From assembly GCF_001597735.1 (NCBI RefSeq), contig NZ_LUTS01000008.1, forward strand, positions 62,001 through 126,000: a DNA stretch of 64,000 nt, in the 5' to 3' direction. The translations under genes and the position numbers were made by a program. The notes beneath the pieces were generated by a model, which worked only from the letters and a program-made list of their open reading frames with translations, was not told the DNA's origin and did not search any database. This DNA is from Neptuniibacter pectenicola (lineage in GTDB: Bacteria; Pseudomonadota; Gammaproteobacteria; Pseudomonadales; Balneatricaceae). Of the stretch, positions 1 through 8,216 are shown piece by piece. How positions within the stretch are numbered: position 1 is the stretch's first letter; each line of letters opens with the position of its first letter.

Positions 1-214
1 CGTGCTCCTCGGCTAAGGCCTGCCATGCGGTTAAAAGATTACTTTCATCTTGTGGTGGCGTGATCTGTTGATTAGCGACCAATACACCATCGCCATAATA
101 AAATATACGGAAGATCTGGTGGCCCTCATCTAATAAGCATTTTGCATAGCGGTATGCGGTTGATGAGGTTTGCGCACTAAATGGCGATGCATGGATAACT
201 AATGAGAATTTCAT
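1..214 (-). CDS. tusD: Sulfurtransferase complex subunit TusD (3' end outside window)
   Basis: The 71 visible residues begin MKFSLVIHASPFSAQTSSTA and continue with a YRYAKCLLDEGH stretch and an IFYYGDGV strand. This matches the DsrE-fold TusD family. TusD works in the TusBCD sulfur relay that feeds MnmA for 2-thiouridine in tRNA. The reading frame is open to the window edge, so the C-terminal half, including the family's catalytic cysteine, is not visible. The neighbouring YccA-family gene fits the linkage of tus genes with yccA in gammaproteobacteria. Confidence 0.8.
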   Translation of the reverse strand, partial: MKFSLVIHASPFSAQTSSTAYRYAKCLLDEGHQIFRIFYYGDGVLVANQQITPPQDESNLLTAWQALAEEH

Positions 215-272
215 AATATCTGCAGGCTTAAGGTCTAAGTTAGGTGCTATTTTTTAGCAGCCCTCTAATAAA

Positions 273-306
273 AAGCCCCGCTATCTTAAAGAAAGCAGGG
301 CTTTTT
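273..306. terminator. Intrinsic terminator between tusD and the BI-1 gene
   Basis: AGCCCCGCT and AGCAGGGCT form a stem with one mismatch around an 11-nt loop, flanked by an A-run on the left and a run of seven T on the right. The structure can work on either strand. It lies downstream of the leftward BI-1 gene. Confidence 0.7.
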
Positions 307-324
307 TTATATAAGTAATGCTAA

Positions 325-1005
325 TTAATCATCGCTAAGAAAACCCACAAGGCTAAGCAAGTGAATGAATAAGTTGTAGATGTTTAGGTACAAGCTAACG
401 GTAGCCATAATGTAGTTTGTGTATGTACCATTTACGATGTTGCTTGTGTCGTAAAGGATAAAGCCACACATTAACAATACGACAAGGGCAGAGAAGGCCA
501 AATGCAATGCGCCTAATTGCACGCCGAAAAGCGGCAATACAAACAGCGCAACCATCGTAATAATCGCAACCATCATGCCTGCGGCAAGGAAGCCGCCCAT
601 AAAGCTGAAGTCTTTTTTGCTGGTCAGTACGTAAGCGGATAACCCAAAAAAGGTTAACCCTGTCATACCTAACGCGGTCATGACAACCTGGCCACCATTG
701 GCCATCGCTAGGTAGTTATTAATCACTGGACCTAAACCAAAACCCATCATGCCTGTGAAGAGGAAGACAAGCGGAAGGGCTGCGGCGCTGTTTTGCTTCT
801 TATTCAAAATGAATAACATAACAAAGCTCAGTATAAAGCTGCCAAAATATACAATCATAGGTATTTGCAGAAGCATGGAGATGCCGGCGGTGATTGCACT
901 CACTACCATGGTCATTGCCAGCAGCATATAGGTATTTCGAATCACTTTGTTCGTTTGTAAAACTGACTGTTCAGACCGAACATCATAAGTGTTTACGTTA
1001 CGCAT
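325..1005 (-). CDS. Bax inhibitor-1/YccA family membrane protein
   Basis: The 226-aa product has seven hydrophobic segments, spread from about residue 27 to the C terminus, and the acidic tail LVGFLSDD typical of the BI-1/YccA (UPF0005) family. E. coli YccA interacts with and restrains the FtsH protease at the inner membrane, while YbhL is a related paralogue. The gene starts at ATG 1005 and reads into the terminator at 273-306. The membrane topology and family are clear, but the physiological role here is inferred. Confidence 0.88.
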   Translation of the reverse strand: MRNVNTYDVRSEQSVLQTNKVIRNTYMLLAMTMVVSAITAGISMLLQIPMIVYFGSFILSFVMLFILNKKQNSAAALPLVFLFTGMMGFGLGPVINNYLAMANGGQVVMTALGMTGLTFFGLSAYVLTSKKDFSFMGGFLAAGMMVAIITMVALFVLPLFGVQLGALHLAFSALVVLLMCGFILYDTSNIVNGTYTNYIMATVSLYLNIYNLFIHLLSLVGFLSDD

Positions 1006-1135
1006 GTTACCCTCGAAGAAATTCTTTGTTTAATATACCACTATATATAAGCCTTTTACTCGGTTTTTCAAGCTCTCTTTACATAGTTTTACGCTCAAGT
1101 AGAATCAGCCGTCCTCCAAATAGATGAAAAAATAG

Positions 1136-1906
1136 ATGTGTGACTTAAATATACTCTTCGAAGATGATGACATTATCGCCTTAAATAAGCCGTCAGGCTT
1201 GTTGGTTCATCCTAGTTGGATTGCGCCGCGGGGCACGCCAAATCTGGCCTCAATGCTTAAGGTTTACTTTAATGGTGGCAGCCCTTATACCATTCATCGA
1301 TTAGATCGCCCCACATCGGGTGTGATTTTGTTCGGCAAAAATAAAGAGATCGCACAAAAAATGAATGCGCTCTTTGCTGAGCGCAAGGTTGAAAAAACCT
1401 ACCTTTGTATGGTGCGCGGCTATACCCCCGATGGAGATGTGATTGATTACGCGCTGAAAGAGGAGCTCGATAAAATTGCAGATAAACACGCCAATAAGGA
1501 TAAAGAGCCCCAGGAGGCCGTTTCAGACTATCGCCGTTTAGGCACCGTGGAGTTAGATATTCCCGTTGGTCGCTATGAAAAATCCCGTTACTCGCTGGTT
1601 GAAGTCAAACCCAAAACTGGCCGTAAGCACCAGATTCGTCGTCACATGAAACATATATTCCACCCCATCATTGGTGATACAAACCATGGGGATAATAAGC
1701 ATAACAAATCGTTCCGCGAGAATTTTGATCTGCAGCGATTAATGCTAATGGCGTCTACTATTAAGTTTGAACACCCGATAATTCATCAAGTCATGGAGAT
1801 TACCGCGCCTGTTGATCTCTATACGGATCAGCTATTTACGCAGTTTGGATGGGCTGGTTTATATCCATCAGACAACACACACTTAACGATAAACGCGTTC
1901 GATTGA
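1136..1906 (+). CDS. truC: tRNA pseudouridine(65) synthase TruC
   Basis: The product is 256 aa and belongs to the RluA/TruC pseudouridine synthases. It has the N-terminal strand ILFEDDDIIALNKPSGLLVH, the catalytic block HRLDRPTSGV with its aspartate at about residue 56, and the RNA-binding GRKHQIRRHMKH segment at about 163-174. The length and absence of an S4 domain favour TruC, which modifies U65 of certain tRNAs, over RluA or RluC. The thioredoxin-fold gene begins just downstream, so the two may be cotranscribed. Confidence 0.88.
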   Translation: MCDLNILFEDDDIIALNKPSGLLVHPSWIAPRGTPNLASMLKVYFNGGSPYTIHRLDRPTSGVILFGKNKEIAQKMNALFAERKVEKTYLCMVRGYTPDGDVIDYALKEELDKIADKHANKDKEPQEAVSDYRRLGTVELDIPVGRYEKSRYSLVEVKPKTGRKHQIRRHMKHIFHPIIGDTNHGDNKHNKSFRENFDLQRLMLMASTIKFEHPIIHQVMEITAPVDLYTDQLFTQFGWAGLYPSDNTHLTINAFD

Positions 1907-1923
1907 ATGCGGGAAGGTGGCAC

Positions 1924-2940
1924 ATGTATAAAGGGTTAGTACTCATCACTCTGCTCATGTTAGGGGCGGTTTCGGCTTATGCCGCGGAACCGGGCACCCA
2001 AATCATTAACTACTCAGGTAGCGTGATTGAGGAACCTTATTGGTTTAAAGATAGCTTTTTAGATATTGCCGATGATCTGCAGGAAGCGGATGAGGCAGGG
2101 AAAAATCTACTGATCTATTTTCATCAGGCGGGTTGCCCATACTGCTACAACATTGTTCAGCAAAGTTTTCTTGATCCTCAATTAGGCCCGTTTATTCAAG
2201 CGAATTTCGATGTTATTGCACTTAACCTATGGGGTGACCGCGAAATAACGCTGCCTAATGGTGAGGTGCTAACCGAAAAAGCATTAGCGGTAAAATGGAA
2301 GGTGCAATTTACCCCAACACTGTTTTTCTACACCGATAAACCTGAACCTAGTTTAAGAATTGATGGCTACCGCAGTAAAGAGATGCTGGCTAAAGTTATC
2401 GATTATGTCATGAGCGGTTCAGAGGGGCAGTATTTAGCGCAAAAGGTTGTACGTAGCGAGGCTAACGCGGCGCTCTACCCATCGCACCGTTTCTCACTAT
2501 TAAATGAGATATCGCAACTTAAAAGTAGTAAGCCGTTGGCTGTACTTTTTGAGTACCCCGCGTGCGCAGATTGCGAGCAATTACATAAAGCGGTGATTTC
2601 ACGTAAAGATACGGACCAGCTGCTCGCAAACTATACCGCCTTGCGTGTTGATGTCTCCGATCAAACTCCGCGCTCTTACCTTGCTAATCAGCAACCAATG
2701 ACGGCTAAACAGTGGGCCGATCATCTTAGTTTAACCTACTTTCCTAGCCTCGTTTTACTGGACGAGAGAAAGCAGGAACGCTTTAGAATAGATAGCTATG
2801 TTCAAGCGTTTCATTTTCAGGCGGCATTGGAATATGTCGATCAGAAAATATATCAACGAGAGCCCGAATTTCAGCGCTATATCAATGAACGGGCAGATAA
2901 TTTACGCAAGACAGAGAAAAAGGTCGTAATCACTGAATAA
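1924..2940 (+). CDS. Exported two-domain thioredoxin-fold protein
   Basis: The chosen start is ATG 1924, preceded by AAGGTGG, which gives a 338-aa protein with a signal peptide ending at about AYA-AEPG. The first domain has a CPYC redox motif (QAGCPYC) and a cis-proline strand FTPTLFFY, as in SoxW/DsbE-like periplasmic thioredoxins. The second half has another thioredoxin-like fold with the pair CADC (YPACADCEQ) and the strand YFPSLVLL. This suggests tandem periplasmic thiol-redox domains. The substrate is unknown. Confidence 0.75.
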   Translation: MYKGLVLITLLMLGAVSAYAAEPGTQIINYSGSVIEEPYWFKDSFLDIADDLQEADEAGKNLLIYFHQAGCPYCYNIVQQSFLDPQLGPFIQANFDVIALNLWGDREITLPNGEVLTEKALAVKWKVQFTPTLFFYTDKPEPSLRIDGYRSKEMLAKVIDYVMSGSEGQYLAQKVVRSEANAALYPSHRFSLLNEISQLKSSKPLAVLFEYPACADCEQLHKAVISRKDTDQLLANYTALRVDVSDQTPRSYLANQQPMTAKQWADHLSLTYFPSLVLLDERKQERFRIDSYVQAFHFQAALEYVDQKIYQREPEFQRYINERADNLRKTEKKVVITE

Positions 2941-3044
2941 CAAAGGCTTCAAAGCTATTTTTTTGTGTACAGCTATGCTCTAATCCGCCACGGATTATTA
3001 ACATACTTATATAAAATAAAACGAAACGACGGTAACAGTCTCAA

Positions 3045-3797
3045 ATGAGCACAGATCAAACTATGGCTGATCTGCTTAAGCAGAAAAGCGGTAACGTACG
3101 CATCGGTATCATTGGTGCAATGGATGAAGAAGTAAAACTGCTTAAGGCCTCTCTGGAAAACAGAGAAGATCATACCGTTGCCGGTTTTCACATATATACA
3201 GGTAAACTGCACGGCAAAGATATTGTGCTATTAAAATCAGGCATTGGTAAAGTGAATGCTGCGATTGGTACAACCATCTTGTTGCAAATGTTTAAGCCTG
3301 ATTGCGTTATTAATACAGGGTCTGCCGGTGGCTTTGATCCTACGCTGAATGTAGGGGATATCGTTATCTCCTCAGAAGTCCGTCACCATGATGTTGACTT
3401 AACGGTGTTTGGTTATGTTTATGGCCAAGTACCTCAGCAGCCCGCTTCGTTCTTACCTGATGAAACCTTAGCCGCTGTGGCGGAGCGTTGTATATCCCGT
3501 ATGGGTGGGATCAATACTGTGCGTGGGTTAATTGCTACAGGTGATCAATTTATGAACGACTCAGCACGCGTTGAACGCAAGCGCGCTCTTTTTCCGACCA
3601 TGAAAGCGGTTGAAATGGAAGCGGCAGCGATTGCTCAAGCTTGCTACCAGTTTGCAACGCCGTTTATCGTTATTCGCGCACTGTCTGATATCGCAGGCAA
3701 AGAGTCAGGAATCTCCTTCGAGCAGTTTTTAACAACGGCAGCGAAACATTCTGCAGAAATGATCATCGCAATGATTGATGAGTTAGCCGTCAACTGA
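3045..3797 (+). CDS. mtnN: 5'-methylthioadenosine/S-adenosylhomocysteine nucleosidase
   Basis: MtnN cleaves adenine from MTA, SAH and 5'-deoxyadenosine in the methyl cycle and methionine salvage. The 250-aa product shows GIIGAMDEEV with the catalytic glutamate, the phosphorylase-family NTGSAGGF loop, ATGDQFMND, AVEMEAAAIAQ that positions the ribose, and the SDIAG aspartate that protonates the base. It is about 18 residues longer at the N terminus than the E. coli enzyme, and an internal start cannot be excluded. Confidence 0.9.
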   Translation: MSTDQTMADLLKQKSGNVRIGIIGAMDEEVKLLKASLENREDHTVAGFHIYTGKLHGKDIVLLKSGIGKVNAAIGTTILLQMFKPDCVINTGSAGGFDPTLNVGDIVISSEVRHHDVDLTVFGYVYGQVPQQPASFLPDETLAAVAERCISRMGGINTVRGLIATGDQFMNDSARVERKRALFPTMKAVEMEAAAIAQACYQFATPFIVIRALSDIAGKESGISFEQFLTTAAKHSAEMIIAMIDELAVN

Positions 3798-3854
3798 TAC
3801 AAATAGAGCCTTAATAATTTACTAGCTTTAGCAAGCGTTAAATAAGGCTCTAAA

Positions 3855-5033
3855 ATGACAACTTCTTTCCATCCTCCTGTACGTACACTGATGGGTCCTG
3901 GCCCTTCAGATGTTAGTCCTCGTGTGCTTGCCGCTATGGCGCGTCCAACTATTGGCCACCTTGATCCTGAATTCATTCGAATGATGGATGAAGTGAAGGC
4001 GATGCTTAAAACATTTTTCAAAACTGATAATGAGTTAACCATGCCCATTTCTGCCCCTGGTTCAGCGGGTATGGAAGCCTGTTTTGTAAACCTGATCGAA
4101 CCGGGTGATAAAGTTATCGTTTGCCAAAACGGCGTGTTTGGTGGACGCATGAAAGAAAACGTCGTTCGTTTTGGTGGTGAATGCATCCTCGTTGAAGACG
4201 AGTGGGGCACGGCGATTAGTGTTGAAAAAGTTAAAGCCGCGTTTGCTGCCCATGACAACATTAAAGCCTTAGCTTTTGTTCACGCTGAAACATCGACAGG
4301 CGTACGCTCTGATGCAAAAGCGCTGTGTGAAATCGCACAGGATAATAATGCATTATCGATTGTTGATGCCGTAACCTCGTTAGGTGGCGTTGAGCTTGAT
4401 GTGGATGGCTGGGGGATCGATGCTATCTATTCTGGCACCCAAAAATGTCTATCATGCCCACCGGGTATCTCGCCTGTTAGCTTTAGTGACAAAGCGGTCG
4501 ACGTGGTTAAAAACCGTAAAACGCCTGTTCCAAGCTGGTTTTTAGATACCAACCTTGTCATGGGGTACTGGGGTGGCGGCGGTAAGCGTGCGTATCATCA
4601 TACGGCACCGGTTAACTCACTCTATGCTCTGCATGAATCGTTAGTTATGCTGGAAGAGGAAGGTCTAGAAAATGCGTGGGCACGTCACCAAAAACACCAT
4701 TTAGCACTACGTGCGGGCTTAGAGACGATGGGCATTGGTTTTCTTGTTGATGAGGCGGACCGTCTACCTCAGCTAAACTCAGTCTATATTCCTGAAGGGG
4801 TTGATGATGCCGCTGTTCGTGCAGCGCTGTTGAAAAACTATAACCTTGAAATCGGTGCAGGCTTAGGTGCATTAGCCGGTAAGGTTTGGCGTATAGGTTT
4901 AATGGGCTCTGCAGCGACACAGCGTAATGTTATGTTGTGTTTAGATGCGTTAGAAAATACCTTAGCGGGCATGAACGCACCGATCAATACAGGTGTGGCT
5001 GCGCAGGCTGCCGCGGCTGTATTTTCTGAATAA
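3855..5033 (+). CDS. PLP-dependent alanine/serine-glyoxylate aminotransferase family protein
   Basis: The 392-aa fold-type I aminotransferase begins with the class V signature GPGPSDVSPRVLAAM and has IVDAVTSLGGVELDVD followed by SGTQKCLSCPPG, in which the lysine is the expected Schiff-base residue. The family (AGXT, serine-glyoxylate and purine-catabolism aminotransferases) transfers amino groups between alanine, serine or ureidoglycine and glyoxylate or pyruvate. Substrate choice cannot be read from the sequence. A strong terminator follows at 5056-5085. Confidence 0.87.
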   Translation: MTTSFHPPVRTLMGPGPSDVSPRVLAAMARPTIGHLDPEFIRMMDEVKAMLKTFFKTDNELTMPISAPGSAGMEACFVNLIEPGDKVIVCQNGVFGGRMKENVVRFGGECILVEDEWGTAISVEKVKAAFAAHDNIKALAFVHAETSTGVRSDAKALCEIAQDNNALSIVDAVTSLGGVELDVDGWGIDAIYSGTQKCLSCPPGISPVSFSDKAVDVVKNRKTPVPSWFLDTNLVMGYWGGGGKRAYHHTAPVNSLYALHESLVMLEEEGLENAWARHQKHHLALRAGLETMGIGFLVDEADRLPQLNSVYIPEGVDDAAVRAALLKNYNLEIGAGLGALAGKVWRIGLMGSAATQRNVMLCLDALENTLAGMNAPINTGVAAQAAAAVFSE

Positions 5034-5055
5034 AGCGTTGATCACGACATTAAAA

Positions 5056-5085
5056 AACCGGCCTCATACTAAGGCCGGTTTTTTT
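5056..5085. terminator. Bidirectional intrinsic terminator
   Basis: AACCGGCCT and AGGCCGGTT form a perfect 9-bp stem, with an A-run on the left and a T-run on the right. It separates the convergent aminotransferase and TlpA-like genes and can serve both. Confidence 0.9.
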
Positions 5086-5103
5086 ATAGTACCCATCTAT
5101 TAT

Positions 5104-5637
5104 TCAGTCGTTCTCGGCGTTGAGTGCCGCTTGCACAAGCTGGATGGAGGCTGCGCTATCCCAATCCTTACCTCCCAAGGTCCTCGATAATAACTCCCCT
5201 TGTTTGTCTAAGAGCAGGGTCATAGGTAGGCCTATTATGCCAAACACCTGATAAGACTTACCCTCTTCATCCAATAAGATAGGAAAGGTGAGTTCAGTAT
5301 CTAACTCAAGCAAAAAACTCGACACGGCGGTTGAGCTTTCACCTATGTTGATCGCAATGATTTCAAATGGCTGCTCGGAAAAGTGGTTTCTAAGCCTCTG
5401 CATCGACGGCATCTCTTTGACGCAGGGTGGGCACCAGGTAGCCCAAAAGTTAAGCAGTAGAATCTTTCCCTTGTAAGCAGAAAGGTCCACCGCTTCATTA
5501 TCTGTGTTTTGTAGCTCTAAGCGGTAAAGCTCTGATGTTGACGACGTATCGGCATAAGCCGCTGGCGTTAGGCTTAACATTAAAACTAAAAGCGATCTGT
5601 AGCCCGCAGAGATGAAGCGTTTCATATGATTACTCAA
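5104..5637 (-). CDS. TlpA/ResA-like exported thioredoxin
   Basis: The 177-aa product has an N-terminal signal segment (SLLVLMLSLTPAAYA) and a thioredoxin domain with the redox motif FWATWCPPCVKEMPS at about residues 67-81. The TlpA-type cis-proline strand is IIGLPMTLLLDKQG. Proteins of this family reduce periplasmic thiols, often for cytochrome c maturation or as membrane-protein helpers. No cytochrome genes are adjacent, so the partner is unknown. Confidence 0.85.
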   Translation of the reverse strand: MSNHMKRFISAGYRSLLVLMLSLTPAAYADTSSTSELYRLELQNTDNEAVDLSAYKGKILLLNFWATWCPPCVKEMPSMQRLRNHFSEQPFEIIAINIGESSTAVSSFLLELDTELTFPILLDEEGKSYQVFGIIGLPMTLLLDKQGELLSRTLGGKDWDSAASIQLVQAALNAEND

Positions 5638-5820
5638 TGTAAATAGAGTATGAATAATAACAAATTAGTGGCAACTGTCTCACCCTATAGCGTTTATCGT
5701 TTCATTCTTTATACTCTGATAGATAATAAAGACACATATTGTTTAGACGGTGGAGAAAGGGGTTTCGTTGTTTTATTAAACACTGCCGCATTATGTTAAC
5801 CAGTAGAGAATAGGATCATT

Positions 5821-6690
5821 ATGAACGTAGCATTCATCGGTTTAGGCGTTATGGGCTACCCTATGGCAGGGCATTTAGCGAAAGCAGGGCATCAGGTTAA
5901 CGTATATAACCGTACCCAGTCGAAGGCGGCGCGTTGGGCTGAAGAGTATAAAGGAACCTATGCGGAGACACCGGCAGCAGCGGCAGCCGAAGCGGATATT
6001 GTGTTCGTATGTGTTGGCAATGATGATGATCTGCGTGAGGTGGTGTGCGGTGAATCGGGCGTGCTTAAAGGGATTGCGGCGGGTTCCGTGCTTGTTGATC
6101 ACACAACAGCTTCAGCGGATGTCGCCCGAGAGATCAATGCCATTGCCTCGGCGCAAAACGTTGGCTTTCTAGATGCACCTGTATCAGGTGGTCAAGCGGG
6201 AGCCGAAAATGGTGTCCTAAGTGTAATGGTGGGTGGGGATGAGGCGTCATTTACCCATGCAGCACCCGTTATTGAAGCTTATGCTAAATCGATCCGCTTA
6301 CTCGGTGACGTGGGGGCGGGGCAGTTGGCTAAAATGGTTAATCAGATCTGTATCGGTGGGCTCGTGCAAGCGCTGTCAGAAGCGGTCCATTTTGCTAAAT
6401 GCTCAGGGCTAGATGCTGAACAGGTGTTTGATGTTATTCAGCACGGCGCCGCAGGTTCTTGGCAGATGGCCAACCGCCATCAAACGATGATCAACAATGA
6501 GTTCGAATTTGGTTTTGCGGTTGATTGGATGAGAAAAGATTTTAAAATCGTGCTCGATGAAGCGCGAAAGAATGGTGCGCGTTTACCTGTAACTTCGCTG
6601 GTTGATCAGTTCTATGCGGATGTGCAGGCCATGGGGGGCGGGCGCCTAGATACCTCTAGCCTGCTAAAACGGTTAGAAACAGAAGACTAA
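5821..6690 (+). CDS. NAD(P)-dependent beta-hydroxyacid dehydrogenase family protein
   Basis: The 289-aa product has the Rossmann signature AFIGLGVMGYPMAGHLAKAG, the substrate motif DAPVSGGQAGAENG, and the conserved lysine in GQLAKMVNQ near residue 171. These are hallmarks of the 3-hydroxyisobutyrate, tartronate-semialdehyde and glyoxylate/succinic-semialdehyde reductases. The exact substrate cannot be assigned. A hairpin terminator follows the stop codon. Confidence 0.87.
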   Translation: MNVAFIGLGVMGYPMAGHLAKAGHQVNVYNRTQSKAARWAEEYKGTYAETPAAAAAEADIVFVCVGNDDDLREVVCGESGVLKGIAAGSVLVDHTTASADVAREINAIASAQNVGFLDAPVSGGQAGAENGVLSVMVGGDEASFTHAAPVIEAYAKSIRLLGDVGAGQLAKMVNQICIGGLVQALSEAVHFAKCSGLDAEQVFDVIQHGAAGSWQMANRHQTMINNEFEFGFAVDWMRKDFKIVLDEARKNGARLPVTSLVDQFYADVQAMGGGRLDTSSLLKRLETED

Positions 6691-6692
6691 AT

Positions 6693-6717
6693 AACCCTTA
6701 TTTATAAAGGGTTTTTG
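6693..6717 (+). terminator. Intrinsic terminator after the dehydrogenase gene
   Basis: AACCCTT and AAGGGTT form a 7-bp stem, and the T-run ends TTTTTG. It begins three bases after the stop codon of the upstream gene. Confidence 0.75.
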
Positions 6718-6809
6718 TGGGCTATGTGCGGATAGACATCGTCATTTGAAACGATATAATAAGCCCGATACAAAATATTATTACTAAAAAGTATAGCAAG
6801 GACCGTTCT

Positions 6810-6941
6810 ATGGATAAGTATAGCTTTATCTCTGTTGCACCAAGCCTAGTGATTGTTGCAGCAATGATTATTGGAACTGTGGTTGGCATTGCAACCCTTA
6901 AAAAAGTTATTGCTAAAGACGCTGCAGCTGCAGAAGAATAA
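6810..6941 (+). CDS. Small single-pass membrane protein (43 aa)
   Basis: ATG 6810 opens a 43-codon frame, MDKYSFISVAPSLVIVAAMI and onward, with one hydrophobic helix at about residues 8-30 and a charged, alanine- and glutamate-rich tail KKVIAKDAAAAEE. I do not recognise the family. It stands alone between a terminator and the convergent DUF1853-like gene. The coding call rests on frame, composition and the classic small membrane-protein layout. Confidence 0.45.
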   Translation: MDKYSFISVAPSLVIVAAMIIGTVVGIATLKKVIAKDAAAAEE

Positions 6942-7027
6942 GCTCTAATTTTTATCAGGCAGGTTAAGCCGCTTAACCTGCCTGATCTATCCAACCCCTC
7001 CCTGTAAGTCTCCTCTATCATCATGAA

Positions 7028-7831
7028 TCACCACAGGTTCGGTACAATAAAGCCCCGATCTACCTCGTTTCCCGTTATTTTATCAAACCGACAAATAAGC
7101 TGAGGTCTATCGTAATGACAGATGCCCTTTATAAATTCATGGTAGGTTGCTAGCTTTTCTGGACGAGGGGAGAGCCAATAGGGTTTCTGCAAAACAGCAT
7201 AGCTAAACTGATCGCTTAGCTTTCGATATTCGTTCTGTCTAATCCACCACCCCTTTTGATGAAGCGGGTTAATCTCGGCGGCTAATTGTAATGTACTGGC
7301 CGCTTGATCTAGGTGATAAAACAGATAACCCTGTAGTAGCATAATTTTTTTAGTAGGGTGTATATTGATCGCCTTGCAGGTTGCTTGTCCCGCTGAGGTC
7401 TCTGATAATTGTAATTGATGGTCACGCATGCGCTGGTATTTTATCGCTAAACGATCCCGTTTATTTGGGCCGATAAAATCAGAAAGTTGACCGCCATCAC
7501 CTACACATAAATAGAATTTTATCGCGCACTCTAAGTGAAAATCATACGCGTCTACACGGCCTAAAAAATCATATTCACCGATGGTTATAAGGTTTTCAAT
7601 TACCTGTATATTTCTTTTTAATTCAATCGGTTGAATTTGTTTATTAATAAGTGAACTTACTAGGTTCTCATAATAAAGACCTAGGCGAGTAGAGGTTGGA
7701 TTCCCTATGACGGGTTCCACCGAAGAGATCCGTTCTGCGGCGTTAAGCCAATCCACACCGGAGATTACTTTATCGTTATCTACCCCGACAAGAGAAGGGG
7801 TTTTAAGTATCCATAGAAGGTCATCTATCAT
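7028..7831 (-). CDS. DUF1853 family protein
   Basis: The 267-aa protein shows the family pattern RLGLYYENLV, an EYDFLGRVDAYDFHLECAIKFYL core, and GPNKRDRLAIKYQRMRDHQL. These resemble the DUF1853 family found across gammaproteobacteria. The acidic and histidine pattern (EYDF...FHLE...KFY) hints at a nuclease-like fold, which is inference. No function is assigned. Nothing in the neighbourhood specifies a pathway. Confidence 0.7.
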   Translation of the reverse strand: MIDDLLWILKTPSLVGVDNDKVISGVDWLNAAERISSVEPVIGNPTSTRLGLYYENLVSSLINKQIQPIELKRNIQVIENLITIGEYDFLGRVDAYDFHLECAIKFYLCVGDGGQLSDFIGPNKRDRLAIKYQRMRDHQLQLSETSAGQATCKAINIHPTKKIMLLQGYLFYHLDQAASTLQLAAEINPLHQKGWWIRQNEYRKLSDQFSYAVLQKPYWLSPRPEKLATYHEFIKGICHYDRPQLICRFDKITGNEVDRGFIVPNLW

Positions 7832-7908
7832 ATTAATTATCTAGTTACACAAAGGGGCTGAATCGCTTAAAGTATGCCTTACACCGAATTTTGATTAAGA
7901 GAGAAATA

Positions 7909-8214
7909 ATGAGCCGCACAAAACGCAACCAAAAACCGTTAAATGAACAGAATCGAGAGGTTATGCTGTCTGATTCTGATATTAACAATATCATAGTTAA
8001 TGGTGCTCAAATTTCACTTATGAAACTACGCCGTGCGCGTAGCACTGATGCTCAGCTTTGTTATTACGCAGAAATTGGCGTGTACCTTGAAGTTTCGCTA
8101 TCGCGAGGCGCGGGTATCACAGAGGAAACACTTAAATCGCTTGAAGAGATCCATCGTATCGCCACCCACGAATACATGGATACCCGTAAACTTGAGGCGA
8201 TTGCGGATAATTAA
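7909..8214 (+). CDS. Conserved hypothetical protein (101 aa)
   Basis: The start is ATG 7909 (MSRTKRNQKPLNEQN), preceded by GAGAGAAATA, rather than an upstream alternative codon. The product is a small, charged, mostly helical cytoplasmic protein without cysteine pairs or membrane segments. It ends two bases before the GTG of uvrC, so it is probably the first gene of an operon with uvrC and pgsA. I do not recognise its function. Confidence 0.6.
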   Translation: MSRTKRNQKPLNEQNREVMLSDSDINNIIVNGAQISLMKLRRARSTDAQLCYYAEIGVYLEVSLSRGAGITEETLKSLEEIHRIATHEYMDTRKLEAIADN

Positions 8215-8216
8215 AC

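Noticed and set aside
3644..4261. Leftward 205-aa gene
   Set aside because: It lies antisense to mtnN and the aminotransferase, with no ribosome binding site and no recognisable domain. It is a shadow of the real genes.
6722..7024. Leftward 100-aa gene
   Set aside because: It is antisense to the 43-aa membrane gene and lacks a good start. The plus-strand frame has the better composition.
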